Source: Oryzias latipes
Lineage: Eukaryota; Chordata; Actinopteri; Beloniformes; Adrianichthyidae
Direction: 5' to 3'
NCBI RefSeq assembly: GCF_002234675.1
Contig: NC_019864.2
Span: 16,757,582-16,821,581 of the forward strand
DNA length: 64,000 nt
Positions 14,001 to 23,178 of the stretch are shown here, in pieces. The notes beneath the pieces are model-generated. The model did no database searches. It was given only the letters and a program-made list of their open reading frames with translations, and was not told where the DNA came from. A program made the translations under genes and the position numbers. Position 1 is the first letter of the stretch; the number at the start of each line of letters is the position of its first letter.

Positions 14001-15115
14001 TGCAGCTAAAAAAAACTGCACTAACTGTCAAACGCGATCTCTTATGTGACGTTCACACTGACTTACATTGAAAGTCTATGTAAACGTCTATATATGTGTT
14101 TACACGTAGCTATGTACATTTTTAGGACCATTTTTGGACTATACAGCGATTTAACACATGTTGCAAGTTAAACCAGGTCAAACTTTGACCAAACAGGAAC
14201 TCGGATTCGGTATGGATTTATGAATGGTGTCCTTTTTAATTTACAGAAGTGCCAACCATTTGAAAATTGATCATGGTGGAGAGATTTGAGACTGTAGGTG
14301 GCAGACTAGTAACAGAAAAAGAAGAAGCCCCTCCCTGCTTTTCCAGTGTGAACACCAGGGGCTAAATAGCACATTCTTCAACGTGCGTTACATGCCCCAC
14401 GTGTCCGTAGCTCTAGACTGCATATTTCAGCTGAGCTGCTGCCTTTCAAACACCAGCTTTTGATGAAAATAGGAGCTGAATGATGCTGATGACATGTGAA
14501 TGATGACATATTGGCAAAAAGCTCCATCTGGACTCATCAATTGCTGTGGAATTTCAATGTAGCTGAGTCTACTTACAACTGTTTTCATCAAGAAAACAAT
14601 GCTGTATCCAGAGTTAGTTATTGTATTACACAGATTACCTCTCCTGTCGCTGATTACACAGATGAGATACACTAATTGGCTGTTACATATTCATGTGGCC
14701 CAAGGGGTTTAGGCTTTTACTGTATTCTTCCTACGTGGTTAAAAAAAGGAAAATATGATTGCTTTCTATAATTACTTTTTCTGCAATATTATTCTGGGTG
14801 ACCCAGGAAAGCTTGAAATCATAAAGATCTGTTTTTTTAGCTGTTGATTTACTCTTTGTCTGAATGTCCTCAGGGATCCAGCTGGTCCAGCAGGAGAAAA
14901 AACAACACAAAATATCGAGTGCCAAAAGAGCCCGCAGGCACTGGCAACTCCTCTACACCCTGGTCAACAACCCCTCCCTGGTAGGCACCAGAAAGCACTT
15001 CCAGCGTCAGACTGGGGAGGGCTTCCTGAACGGTAGTCTTAACCGCAGCACCAAGGAGGAGAACAAAAAGGAGGCTGCCGTCGAGGAGACAGAGGCGCCT
15101 ACTGTTGACAACTGA
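2071..15115 (+). CDS. stra6: Retinol transporter / RBP receptor STRA6
   Basis: STRA6 takes retinol from retinol-binding protein across the plasma membrane. Exons: 2071-2141, 3067-3133, 3882-3964, 5219-5352, 5827-5993, 6580-6705, 7935-8005, 9418-9497, 9878-9939, 10710-10872, 10957-11032, 11408-11541, 11751-11868, 12523-12624, 12712-12875, 13442-13579, 14874-15115. All join in phase, giving 665 aa, the usual fish length. Family signatures in order: [10 protein letters not shown] near residue 25, [35 protein letters not shown], the predicted RBP-facing loop around [29 protein letters not shown] and [16 protein letters not shown]. Several hydrophobic segments fit the multi-pass fold. The ATG at 2071 has A at -3 and G at +4. 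The frame is open upstream to 1909 but has no ATG, so an extension is unlikely. Close match to zebrafish Stra6 from memory; identity is very secure. Confidence 0.97.
4396..4928 (+). mobile_element. Non-autonomous DNA element with GACCCACTC-type ends, copy 1
   Basis: Decayed copy in stra6 intron 3. It shares long stretches with 45879-46412 in the same orientation, for example around AGTGGTCTTTTAATT, the block containing GCCGTACAG, and GGATGCATCAGAATGG. Its ends read AGTCTCACTTCAATC and CTCAGAGTTGGTC, degenerate forms of the inverted terminal repeat GACCCACTCCAAT seen best at 29435. No transposase is visible. Confidence 0.65.
7440..7735 (+). repeat. Dispersed teleost repeat, LINE 3'-tail type
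   Basis: In stra6 intron 6. It contains GCTGGAGCCTGTCCCAGCTA, an ATGCAAACTCCACACAGAAA block and CACTAACCACTGTGCCACTG. A younger copy of the same family lies at 50945-51290. The phrases are typical of a very common fish repeat that I believe is the tail of an L2-clade LINE; that class assignment is from memory. Confidence 0.6.
12029..12369 (+). mobile_element. hAT-like MITE
   Basis: 341-bp element in stra6 intron 13. The left end reads CAGGTGTCTATAAACTT and the right end ATAGGTTGACCCCTG, forming imperfect inverted ends beginning CAGG(G/T)GTC. The flanks ATTTAGTG (12021-12028) and GTTTAGTT (12370-12377) match at 6 of 8 positions, fitting an aged 8-bp hAT target duplication. The interior has the GAGCCACATGGGGCTC phrase familiar from vertebrate hAT elements. 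Confidence 0.6.
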
Positions 15116-17055
15116 GCAGGAATCTGTGACCCTGACTGTGCTTAGCCTGCAGAAGCGACCTTCATTTGGCTCAACTAATATTGTTGTACCTTTTTGTGAA
15201 GGCCGTTTTCAAAAAGCATTGTAGTTCGGTGCCTCGTGTTGAGAAATTTGCCCAGTCTTACCTATTTATTCAAGTCTTTTCTTTGTTCTCTCCTGTTTGT
15301 GTGAAGATGTTAGTCTTTGAGGGCAACGCTTGGTTGACACTGACCTAAATGTATTCATTTAATTTCCACACATATGTGTGCTTATGTTGGGATAAATGAC
15401 TTTTGCACTGGATTAGGTAGAAAACACTTTCTCCTGCGTTACAGTGCAGGTTTATGTTCAGAGCATTAATACAGAATTCACTTTCAGTGGCCATTGTAAG
15501 AGAGGGCTAAAATATAAAGTGACAACTATTTATAAATAAAATACAAAATCAAAATTTTACAAGATTTTTTTTTAAATTAATCTTTACCTTTTATTATGTC
15601 TGCCGTAGACATCTGGTGTCAGGAATACTATCAGGAAAATTGCACCTTGTATTCTTGGTTTCAGCAATTTTAAAACCACTAGAAGCTTTTTTGCCACCAT
15701 CACAAAAAGCTTTTGTGTAAAAATGTGAAAGGAGATTTTTTTTCTTGTCTGTGAAATTAAAAGTAAAACGATTTAATGTGTTTTAGTGTTTTTCATTGAT
15801 GTTTTTCACCCAAACGAGTTCATGGCATGGAAAACAAAGAAACATCTTAAAATTTACACTAAAATCTGATGGTAATAATAAATAAATAAAAAAAACTCAT
15901 AAGGCAAACGTGTTTCTTTTTTTCAATTTTGGATCTTCAATTTGTTCTTTTTTTAGTCCCAATGTTGCAAATTCTTGTTTTTAAGTTCCAAAAAACACAA
16001 CTTTAAATTCAGCCCAAAAAAAATCCAAACAGATTGTTATTAGTATTTATTTATTTATTTATTCCACTTACATAAAAATTATATTAAAAAATCTCAAAAG
16101 GTCACGTTTTTTTTGTTCTCTCTGTAACAATGGTTCACAAAAAACTCACTATATGTATCAAATTACAAGACAGCGGAGCGACCAGACGCACTCTGCGCCC
16201 CCCCCCCCCTCTCTGACTCCGCTGAGAGCGCAGGAAGGAGAAAAAGGAAATAATTTCAGTTCACTTGGCTTTACATCACAGGTAGAGTCACGTCTATATC
16301 CTACAGACTATAGGAAAATAACACACAAGGAAACACTTACAACATGCCATTGACAAGTTCATTTTACAATGCAAGATTTAGTGAGCACCCGTTGGCTGTT
16401 GAGGAGGTTAAAGTCGCACTTTATTAAAGCCTTTTTCGTGACACATGTTTTCGTGAATAACCTGGGTTTTTCATAAAGCACAAAACAGTTTGAAACTCAC
16501 ACGCGGACAGACGCGGTCATGTGCCGCGCGGTGGAAATTCTTTTTTCTATTTTTCTTTCTTAGGAGCGAGACCCTATGGCAGTGTAGTTATATTGCATCC
16601 TACAAATATGGCACTTGTCTTATCTGCGTGCATTCTACAGTAAAAAAAAATGAAATTGTTGTCATACATTTTTTTTAGCTTTTTTTCTTTGAACTCCTCG
16701 CGCCTTGGCGTTTGCGTAAATTGCGCGCCCGCTCGTGCGTCTGGCTCACTAAGTCTGATCATTGCGCTGTACTCCTGTCGGTTTCGAAGCGTGATAAACA
16801 GTAGCTGTAAACTTGTGCTTTAATGGAAAGGCTTTAGGTCTGATCTTAAATCCCGCAGCTGACCACGACTGCAACACAAATTCAGATCGCAGGGACCAAA
16901 GACTGGCTCTCTGAGGTAAACAGAAATTAAGATCCACTCCTTTTTTAATATATTTTTTGGATATTTTTAAGTATTAATGCACATAGCTACCTGAATAAAA
17001 GAATGTTATTTAGAAGGAAACTATAATACATGAAAGCGGCAGGGATCCGCGGAGC
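15116..17055. other. Convergent 3' UTR zone between stra6 and islr2
   Basis: AT-rich and without a gene. A stra6 polyadenylation signal AATAAA lies at 15535-15540. A TTTATT run at about 16045-16066, read on the minus strand as AATAAA repeats, and another TTTATT near 16421 are candidate islr2 signals. A run of 12 C lies at about 16199-16210. Confidence 0.55.
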
Positions 17056-19194
17056 TCAGCGGCCGGACTCCTTGTAGTTGCCGTTGATTTCCTCCGAGAT
17101 GTTAACAGCCTCCGCGCCGAGCGGTAATCTGTCACTGTACTCTGAGCCCATCTCAAACTCCTCTTGGTTGGTTTTGGATGAGGATCCGGGGATGGACTCG
17201 GTCACCACGCTGCCCTCAGCCTCCCCCTCCCCGTCTCCTTCCTCCCCCTCGGCCTCTCCGTCCCCCTCCCCTGCCTCGCTCAGGTCCAGGGTTTTCTCAG
17301 ACTCCACAAAAGACGCTCTGGGGTCAAAGTCTCTTGTCATCTGTTTCTCAATCTGATCCACATTCTGAGCTTTCATGATGAACTTGTAGGTCTTACCTTG
17401 GTACTTGTATAAGAGGTGACAGCAGGTGGCTCCCAGCAAGGGAACAGTGGCCAGACCCAATAGGAAAATACTGACAACAACAATAATAAGGAGGGAGGGG
17501 AGTTTTTTCCTGGTTGTGAAGACGACTTGGACTTGGCAGTCCTGCCCCCCATAAGTGAGACAAAGGGTGTAATTGGTACCAGGCTGTAAACCATGAAAGT
17601 GGTAGGAATTCACCCCCTCCTCTATTGTGGACCACTGAACAATTGAGTGTCCATTTCCTGTGTTTATGCAGAGATAGAGCATGTCTAGTGTGGCCTTGCT
17701 GGAGGAGGACTGTAACAGACCTGCAGGCTCTTTGTTCACCATCCCCTGGTTTTCACTTTGGCTTATGTGGAGGTTTGATTTGCTGCTGGGAAGCTGAAGA
17801 GGATTGAGCTGCACTTTGGCCTCTGTCTCCGACACTTCCAGTGCAATAACCCCAAAATCAAAGGTGTACTGCTTCAGGTCTTCCAGAGTCAGGTTGAATG
17901 CGTGGTTTGAGATGTATTCGCTGCTCTCCCTGACACCACATTTGCTTGCAAACTTGGGGTCTTTGGAAACTCCTCCAGCCTTCTCCGTGTGTTCAGTTTT
18001 ACTTGAAACATCTGGAGTCGCTTTTGTTTCTTCATCCTGCGTTTTCCATTTAAGCACATTGTTTTTGGAAATGATGGGGTCTGCAGGCTTTGTGTCTGAT
18101 GGGCGGATCTTGTCCACTGTGGACTCTGGGATTGATTTACCGCCTTGTTTGTGTGGTGTCACAGCCACTTTAACGCTACTCTCTGCTGTACCCAGCTCAT
18201 TCACTGCAATGCAGCTGTATTTTCCATCCTCCTTTTTGCTTAGGTGAGGGATGATGAGAGTGCCATTCCTGAATACCAGCATCCTGCTGCTGGTTGTTTT
18301 ATCATTCACAGGTAAATCGCTCTTTTTTTCCATGGAAGGCAAAGAGAACAAAAGATTTTGATTTCCTGCCGTCACTTCCCAGCTGACCTGCGGGCTGGGG
18401 CTCCCTTTTGTCTCACAGTTCAGGATGACAGAGGCTCCTTCATATAGCTGTGTGTTTTCTATGTCTGGTTGGTAGGTTATGGTAAGAGTAGGGGCTTCAC
18501 ATGTGAGCTTAGGGATCTTTGTTACCATCACACCCTTCAGATGCTCTGGGGTCTCACATGAAACCGTGTTCAACTCTGGGACAGAAATTTTGGTCGTTAA
18601 GATCCAGTCTCTCAGCCACTCCAAGTTGCAGGAGCAAGTGAACGGGTTGCTATGAATCTGAAGATGGGACATAGAGGACAGTGCATTAAAGGTCCCCTCC
18701 ACGATGGTGGTAAACTTGTTGTTATTGATGCGAAGCGACCTCAGATCTGTGAGAGTGGAAAAGGCATCCTTTGGAAGGTTCACCATCTCATTGTTGTTCA
18801 TCTTCAGCAGCTGGAGCGTTGTGAGGTTCTGCAGATCTTGCCACGGAAAATGCACAATCTTATTGTTGCTGATGTCCAGGTTCCGAAGATGTATCAGGGG
18901 GGCCAAAGTTCCCATTTCTATGGTAACAATCTCATTGTGGGACAGCCAGACAGAGGTGACCTGAGGGATGTCGACAAAGCTGTTACTTTTCAGCAATTTG
19001 ATCTGATTGGCTGAAAGGCTCAGTGTGGTAACATTGGAGGGGAGGCCAACAGGTACTTCCTGCAGATTTTTGTAAGCACAGTCTGCAAAATATTGAGAAT
19101 ATTTATCCTGGCAGGTGCAATGCTCTGGACAACACTGCAGTGCGCCCAACACGCAAGTCCACAAGGCAAGGAGCAGCAAGAGTCTGCACGCCAT
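17056..19194 (-). CDS. islr2: Immunoglobulin superfamily leucine-rich repeat protein 2
   Basis: Type I membrane protein of the ISLR2/LINX type, known for roles in axon guidance and neurite growth. The 712-aa frame shows a signal peptide (MACRLLLLLALWTCVLGA), a cysteine-rich LRR N-cap (CCPEHCTC), about five LRRs (residues 50-175), an LRR C-cap (NPFTCSCNLEWLRDW), one Ig domain (about 240-345, YSCIAVNE), a linker with a fibronectin-III-like segment, a transmembrane helix (about 565-596) and a 116-aa cytoplasmic tail with an acidic Glu/Gly run (638-661). The frame could run seven codons further up (MVFAGAE), but a consensus acceptor (TTTGCAG) ends at 19203, eight bases before the ATG, so MACRLL is the start. 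A single coding exon fits the family. Length and TM helix favour ISLR2 over the shorter ISLR. Confidence 0.95.
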   Translation of the reverse strand: MACRLLLLLALWTCVLGALQCCPEHCTCQDKYSQYFADCAYKNLQEVPVGLPSNVTTLSLSANQIKLLKSNSFVDIPQVTSVWLSHNEIVTIEMGTLAPLIHLRNLDISNNKIVHFPWQDLQNLTTLQLLKMNNNEMVNLPKDAFSTLTDLRSLRINNNKFTTIVEGTFNALSSMSHLQIHSNPFTCSCNLEWLRDWILTTKISVPELNTVSCETPEHLKGVMVTKIPKLTCEAPTLTITYQPDIENTQLYEGASVILNCETKGSPSPQVSWEVTAGNQNLLFSLPSMEKKSDLPVNDKTTSSRMLVFRNGTLIIPHLSKKEDGKYSCIAVNELGTAESSVKVAVTPHKQGGKSIPESTVDKIRPSDTKPADPIISKNNVLKWKTQDEETKATPDVSSKTEHTEKAGGVSKDPKFASKCGVRESSEYISNHAFNLTLEDLKQYTFDFGVIALEVSETEAKVQLNPLQLPSSKSNLHISQSENQGMVNKEPAGLLQSSSSKATLDMLYLCINTGNGHSIVQWSTIEEGVNSYHFHGLQPGTNYTLCLTYGGQDCQVQVVFTTRKKLPSLLIIVVVSIFLLGLATVPLLGATCCHLLYKYQGKTYKFIMKAQNVDQIEKQMTRDFDPRASFVESEKTLDLSEAGEGDGEAEGEEGDGEGEAEGSVVTESIPGSSSKTNQEEFEMGSEYSDRLPLGAEAVNISEEINGNYKESGR

Positions 19195-19659
19195 TTCTGC
19201 ACCTGCAAACACCAAAAGCAGAAGTCAGGAAACAATAACACAGCCTCTCATAAGCATGTGATAGATTTTTGTCATTTAATGTAAAATGCGCACTAAACAT
19301 GTGGAAATCATTGGAAAAATTATATTTAAAAATACCCTTTTTTAAATTAATTTTTTTATAAAGCAAACAGGTTTCACGGATTTGTTCATAAATGACACAA
19401 GAAAAAGACATTTCTGCAGAAAGAAAGGCTGTTGGTCAGGTGGTCTGAGCGCTTTTGGAAAACTGACTCTGTCCATGGTGTTGGAGGGATTAGTGTACCT
19501 CACTCTGTCCGTTATTTCACTTTAGTTTGAATTTTCTGCACAAATTCAACTTTTTTTAAACAAACGCCATGTTTTTAAACAAGATTTTTTTTAAAGGTAG
19601 ATGTGAATACTAATCTTGTCCAGTTGATTTTTCTCCTTTCAGTTAATCCATCATCTTAC

Positions 19660-19930
19660 CTGTCAAATGTAAAGTTTCGTGTTTCCTCTTGCTTCTCGGA
19701 GCTTTAATTCCTCCAAAGCAGTTCTGTGCTCAAAAAGACTGGAGTCCTGGGTTCCGTTCACATGGCTTTGGCAGACCCTGACAGTGCGTCGGCATCATTT
19801 TTCCCGGTGAGTCGCTGTTCCAGAGCTTCGTCCGCTTTTTCCTCTCCAGCGAGTGTGCGCTCCAATGCGCGCTCCCGTCGCTGCGGAGTGAAAAAAGGGC
19901 CACGAGCGCGCAGCCTCTCCCATCTCTCTT
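19660..19930 (-). promoter_or_regulatory. Probable non-coding first exon and CpG-rich promoter of islr2
   Basis: A minus-strand donor (GACAG followed by GTAAGA) sits at 19655-19660 and pairs with the acceptor just upstream of the islr2 ATG. The block at about 19840-19915 is the most CpG-dense DNA in the neighbourhood (CGCGCTCCCGTCGCTGCGG), as expected of a promoter. The transcription start is not defined; the right edge is approximate. Confidence 0.5.
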
Positions 19931-20412
19931 CTCACTATTAAAGATACAGAAGCTCCTGCGGTCCTCCTCCCTCAAAGAAAATTCATAATTTAGAATCTGA
20001 TGTTTCATTTATAACTCCATCCCAAACTTAATCTTTGACCTCATTTGCCCACTGCTGCTGGCTTGCATGGAGATGGGCTTTGTGATCTGATTAGATTAAT
20101 ACATTTGGGCTGTAAACGAGACGATGCCCGCACCAACTACCAATTATGCATCTCTGATACATAATTGGCAAAAATGAATAAAAAAAAGAAAAAATGTGGA
20201 CTAAACAAAAAAAAACTCAAACTCTTTTGACCTGTTAAATTGTAATAATAGGTCATATTTGTGTGAAGCGCTTCAAAACTTCGAAAGATTTACTTTATAA
20301 AAAAAAATAATAAGATATAAGTTCTGCTTTTGTCGATTATAAAAAAAAAACAGTTTTAATGTTTGAAAAAAGGCCAAATTAGCTGGAGGTGAGAGCTTTT
20401 CCTGTACAAATA

Positions 20413-20426
20413 CTGCCCCCTTGTGG
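20413..20426 (-). promoter_or_regulatory. Candidate CTCF site
   Basis: On the minus strand the sequence is CCACAAGGGGGCAG, matching the vertebrate CTCF core CCRSYAGRKGGCRS at 13 of 14 positions and the common CCACNAGGGGGC form exactly. Occupancy is not shown. Confidence 0.45.
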
Positions 20427-21251
20427 CTTTAAAACTTTTCTTCAGTCTTCGCGTAGTAAACTAGCAATACATAGTTGTACTAAAAAGACACCGTAAATTT
20501 AAGAATAATCCAAATTTAAACACTCTTGTAAAACATTAAGAAAATATGTTTAGTATAATCTGAATATTGCTTTGAATATGCTTAAAAATGTTCGAGTAAT
20601 TTGTGTAAATGTAAGATTATTTTAGAGCAATGGATTAGAGGGGTAACACTGCCTTCTGCTGTTCACATATCCGAATTACAGTAACTCAATCCGAATAAGC
20701 CTGTATTTCACGTACATTTTAAAATAGGGGATCTTTTTGTCTTTCTTTGCATTTTTATAATAAACAGAATCAAATATAAAAATATGTATTTAAGTCTATA
20801 TAATCAATATGAGGCCCTTCATAGTAAACACTGTGAATTTACATGTGTAGTTTTGGACGCTTTTTTCTAAAGTCTCCTGTTGTCTGGTCTCCTTCCTCTC
20901 CAACTCCTTGTCAAGGCAGATAATGGGAAAATGTGGCGATACAGATCTTATATCTGATCACAGCAGGAATGTTTTAAGAACACAATAACTTTTATGTCTC
21001 AACATTGTCGACAGTCTGGCACCCTCTCATCTGCTAAAGTTACAAATATGGCAAAAACTAAAGGGTCCTGTTTAGGAAGCCCAAATGGAAATGCTACCAG
21101 ACGTTTTGCTCTCCAGTAAGAAAATAGTTTTTTAAGGTACGATATGAGCAAAAGGCCTTTTTTTTTATTACAGGGAGTGGTTGAGAAAATAATAGTCCTC
21201 CACCCAATGTGACATCAATTTAAGCACATATTAATAAGTATGACAGCTGCA

Positions 21252-21295
21252 ACTGAAGGTTGAAGGCGGGATGTGCCCTGCCTTCAACCTTCAGT
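21252..21295. repeat. Perfect inverted repeat, 16-bp arms
   Basis: Arms ACTGAAGGTTGAAGGC (21252-21267) and its exact complement (21280-21295) flank a 12-nt loop. The DNA just after it resembles a decayed LINE tail (GGGCTCCAACATCTCT), so it may be repeat-derived. Confidence 0.75.
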
Positions 21296-23178
21296 AGTTG
21301 GGTGGGCTCCAACATCTCTATTGATACGTAGCCACTCCTTTGTTACTTAGGCGATGTGTTTGGGATCATTGTAAAATCCTCATCTTATGCAGCTCTTTGG
21401 TCTTGGTGGAGAAATTGTAGTCTGACTTTTAATGGTATAAACCAGGGGTGGGCTAACTATTTGACTCTTAACAGAAGGGCCATACCAGGAGCAATAGTGG
21501 GGTGTCCACAGTGGTGGAAACTGGAAAAAAATACTTTTGTTCTCATTTTAGGACCAATTGCACCAGTGGGTTGATGTCCTTCAGAGGAAACGCACATTGG
21601 AGAAATGCTGCGTTTATGTGGTGTTTGAATAATCGGACGAATGACTTTCTGACTCAGAAAAACAACAAAGTTTCCATCAACACATGAATGCAAAGTAACT
21701 GCACCAAAACAAATGTAAATTTATTTGTAGAGCATCATCTATGGATGGACACCAGAATTACAGAGAAAATAAAACATTCACAAGGATTATCATTATAATT
21801 TGGTTTGCCTAGCCCTATTATAAACTGTCTGGTGTGTGCATATAGTTGTGGGCAGGGGTCACCAGAATTAGGTTGACCAAAGTTTGTTATTTGTCGATGA
21901 AAGGTTTGAAAAAAAATAAAATACATTTACACAAAATAAGTTTATTCAAATCTGGGAGACTCTTGGAGAAGAATTGCAGATCACTCAGTAACGGCATGTT
22001 TATTAGAGCTCTCAAAAAATATACTTGCTTTTTATTCATTGCACATTGACTAAGGGAATATTTTAACATCAAAACATTGTCAGCATGTCATAACTTCTCT
22101 GTAAAAAAACAACAAACAATTTATTCAAACAATATCCTTGAAAGTTTGCCCTTAAATCTGGAAAAAAGGTGGACATCATTCATAGCAAATCTGGTTCCAT
22201 CTTTTACCAGTACAGTAACCAAAAAGAGCTTCACCATGGGTCTTGCTGACAGTTTTCTTGTAGATCTCAGCCGGACTGGGTTTGTGTACTAAAAGAACTG
22301 ATGAGTTTGTAAGCACTACTCCATGGAATTGTTGAAAATAAAGTCTAAAGCTAACTAGTATCCAGTGCAAGGACTTGGGAGCAGAAGTTCAAAGAAAAAA
22401 AAGTTAGTTTTTCCTCAAACATCATTAAAAAGGCACAGCTGATGATTTAGTTTGCAAAAACAATATGTTTATCTCCAGTATGAGTTTGTGCAAAATGCAT
22501 TTATTTAGAAAAAATATGTTTTTGAACAAAACAGGAAAATTAAAACTGCATCCAATGTTTTCTAAACCTGGCATTGTGTTAGGTTGTGTAGAACAAGTTA
22601 TGCTGAGCACATTTTGAATGCACCAGCAATGGCTTTCCAACCGGAGCTCTTATTGCAATAAAGCCATTCGCTTCAGTTAAAGATTCAATCGAAGAATTCC
22701 AGTTATCTATTTACTATGTCCGCTTTTCCTTCTACCATTAGATGATACCCACTTTTGCTCTCCCTTTATAATAGGTTTGCATTGGACACTGAAATCGTTC
22801 ATTAGTCATAGGCTCATTTATTCAACCAATAGACTTTAAACCCACCCTGAACTTTTAAATTATTGCATGCTTTTTTGCTGGTCTATTGAGTTGCTTTCTT
22901 CCACCAAATGTTAAAGTCTTCCTGTTTTAGCTTCTATTTAAGTACAACCGAGAAGTGTGTGTTCTTGCTGATTAGTCCTCAAAGCACATTCCTGCCGCAG
23001 TTGCACAAGCAGCAGACGTGGAAATGCTTTTTATCGTTCAGCAACATATTTTTCTGATGCTGCTTGCTTTCCAGCCTGATGAGTGAGAACAAGGACAGAG
23101 AAATAATGATATCTGAAGACGGGCTGCAGCTTTGGCCAACACTCTTTAGATATTTTGCAAATGCTATCAGAAAATGTC

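Larger units (their letters stand above)
19931..23178. other. Intergenic region between islr2 and the sema7a 3' end
   Basis: About 3.2 kb of AT-rich DNA without a supportable gene. It holds a CTCF-like motif at 20413-20426, a perfect 16-bp-arm hairpin at 21252-21295, and possible hAT-type repeat traces near 21440 and 21855. Confidence 0.55.

Noticed and set aside
14286-14305. CTCF-like motif in stra6 intron 16
   Set aside because: ACTGTAGGTGGCAG misses two core positions; weaker than the two reported sites.
17804-18247. 147-aa open frame on the plus strand
   Set aside because: It is fully antisense to the islr2 coding exon and has no independent support; long shadow frames are common opposite GC-richer coding DNA.
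18652-19014. 120-aa open frame on the plus strand
   Set aside because: Antisense to the islr2 leucine-rich repeats; the periodic LRR codons keep the other strand open.
19195-19215. Seven extra N-terminal residues on islr2 (MVFAGAE)
   Set aside because: A strong splice acceptor ends inside this stretch, and the following Met begins a classic signal peptide.
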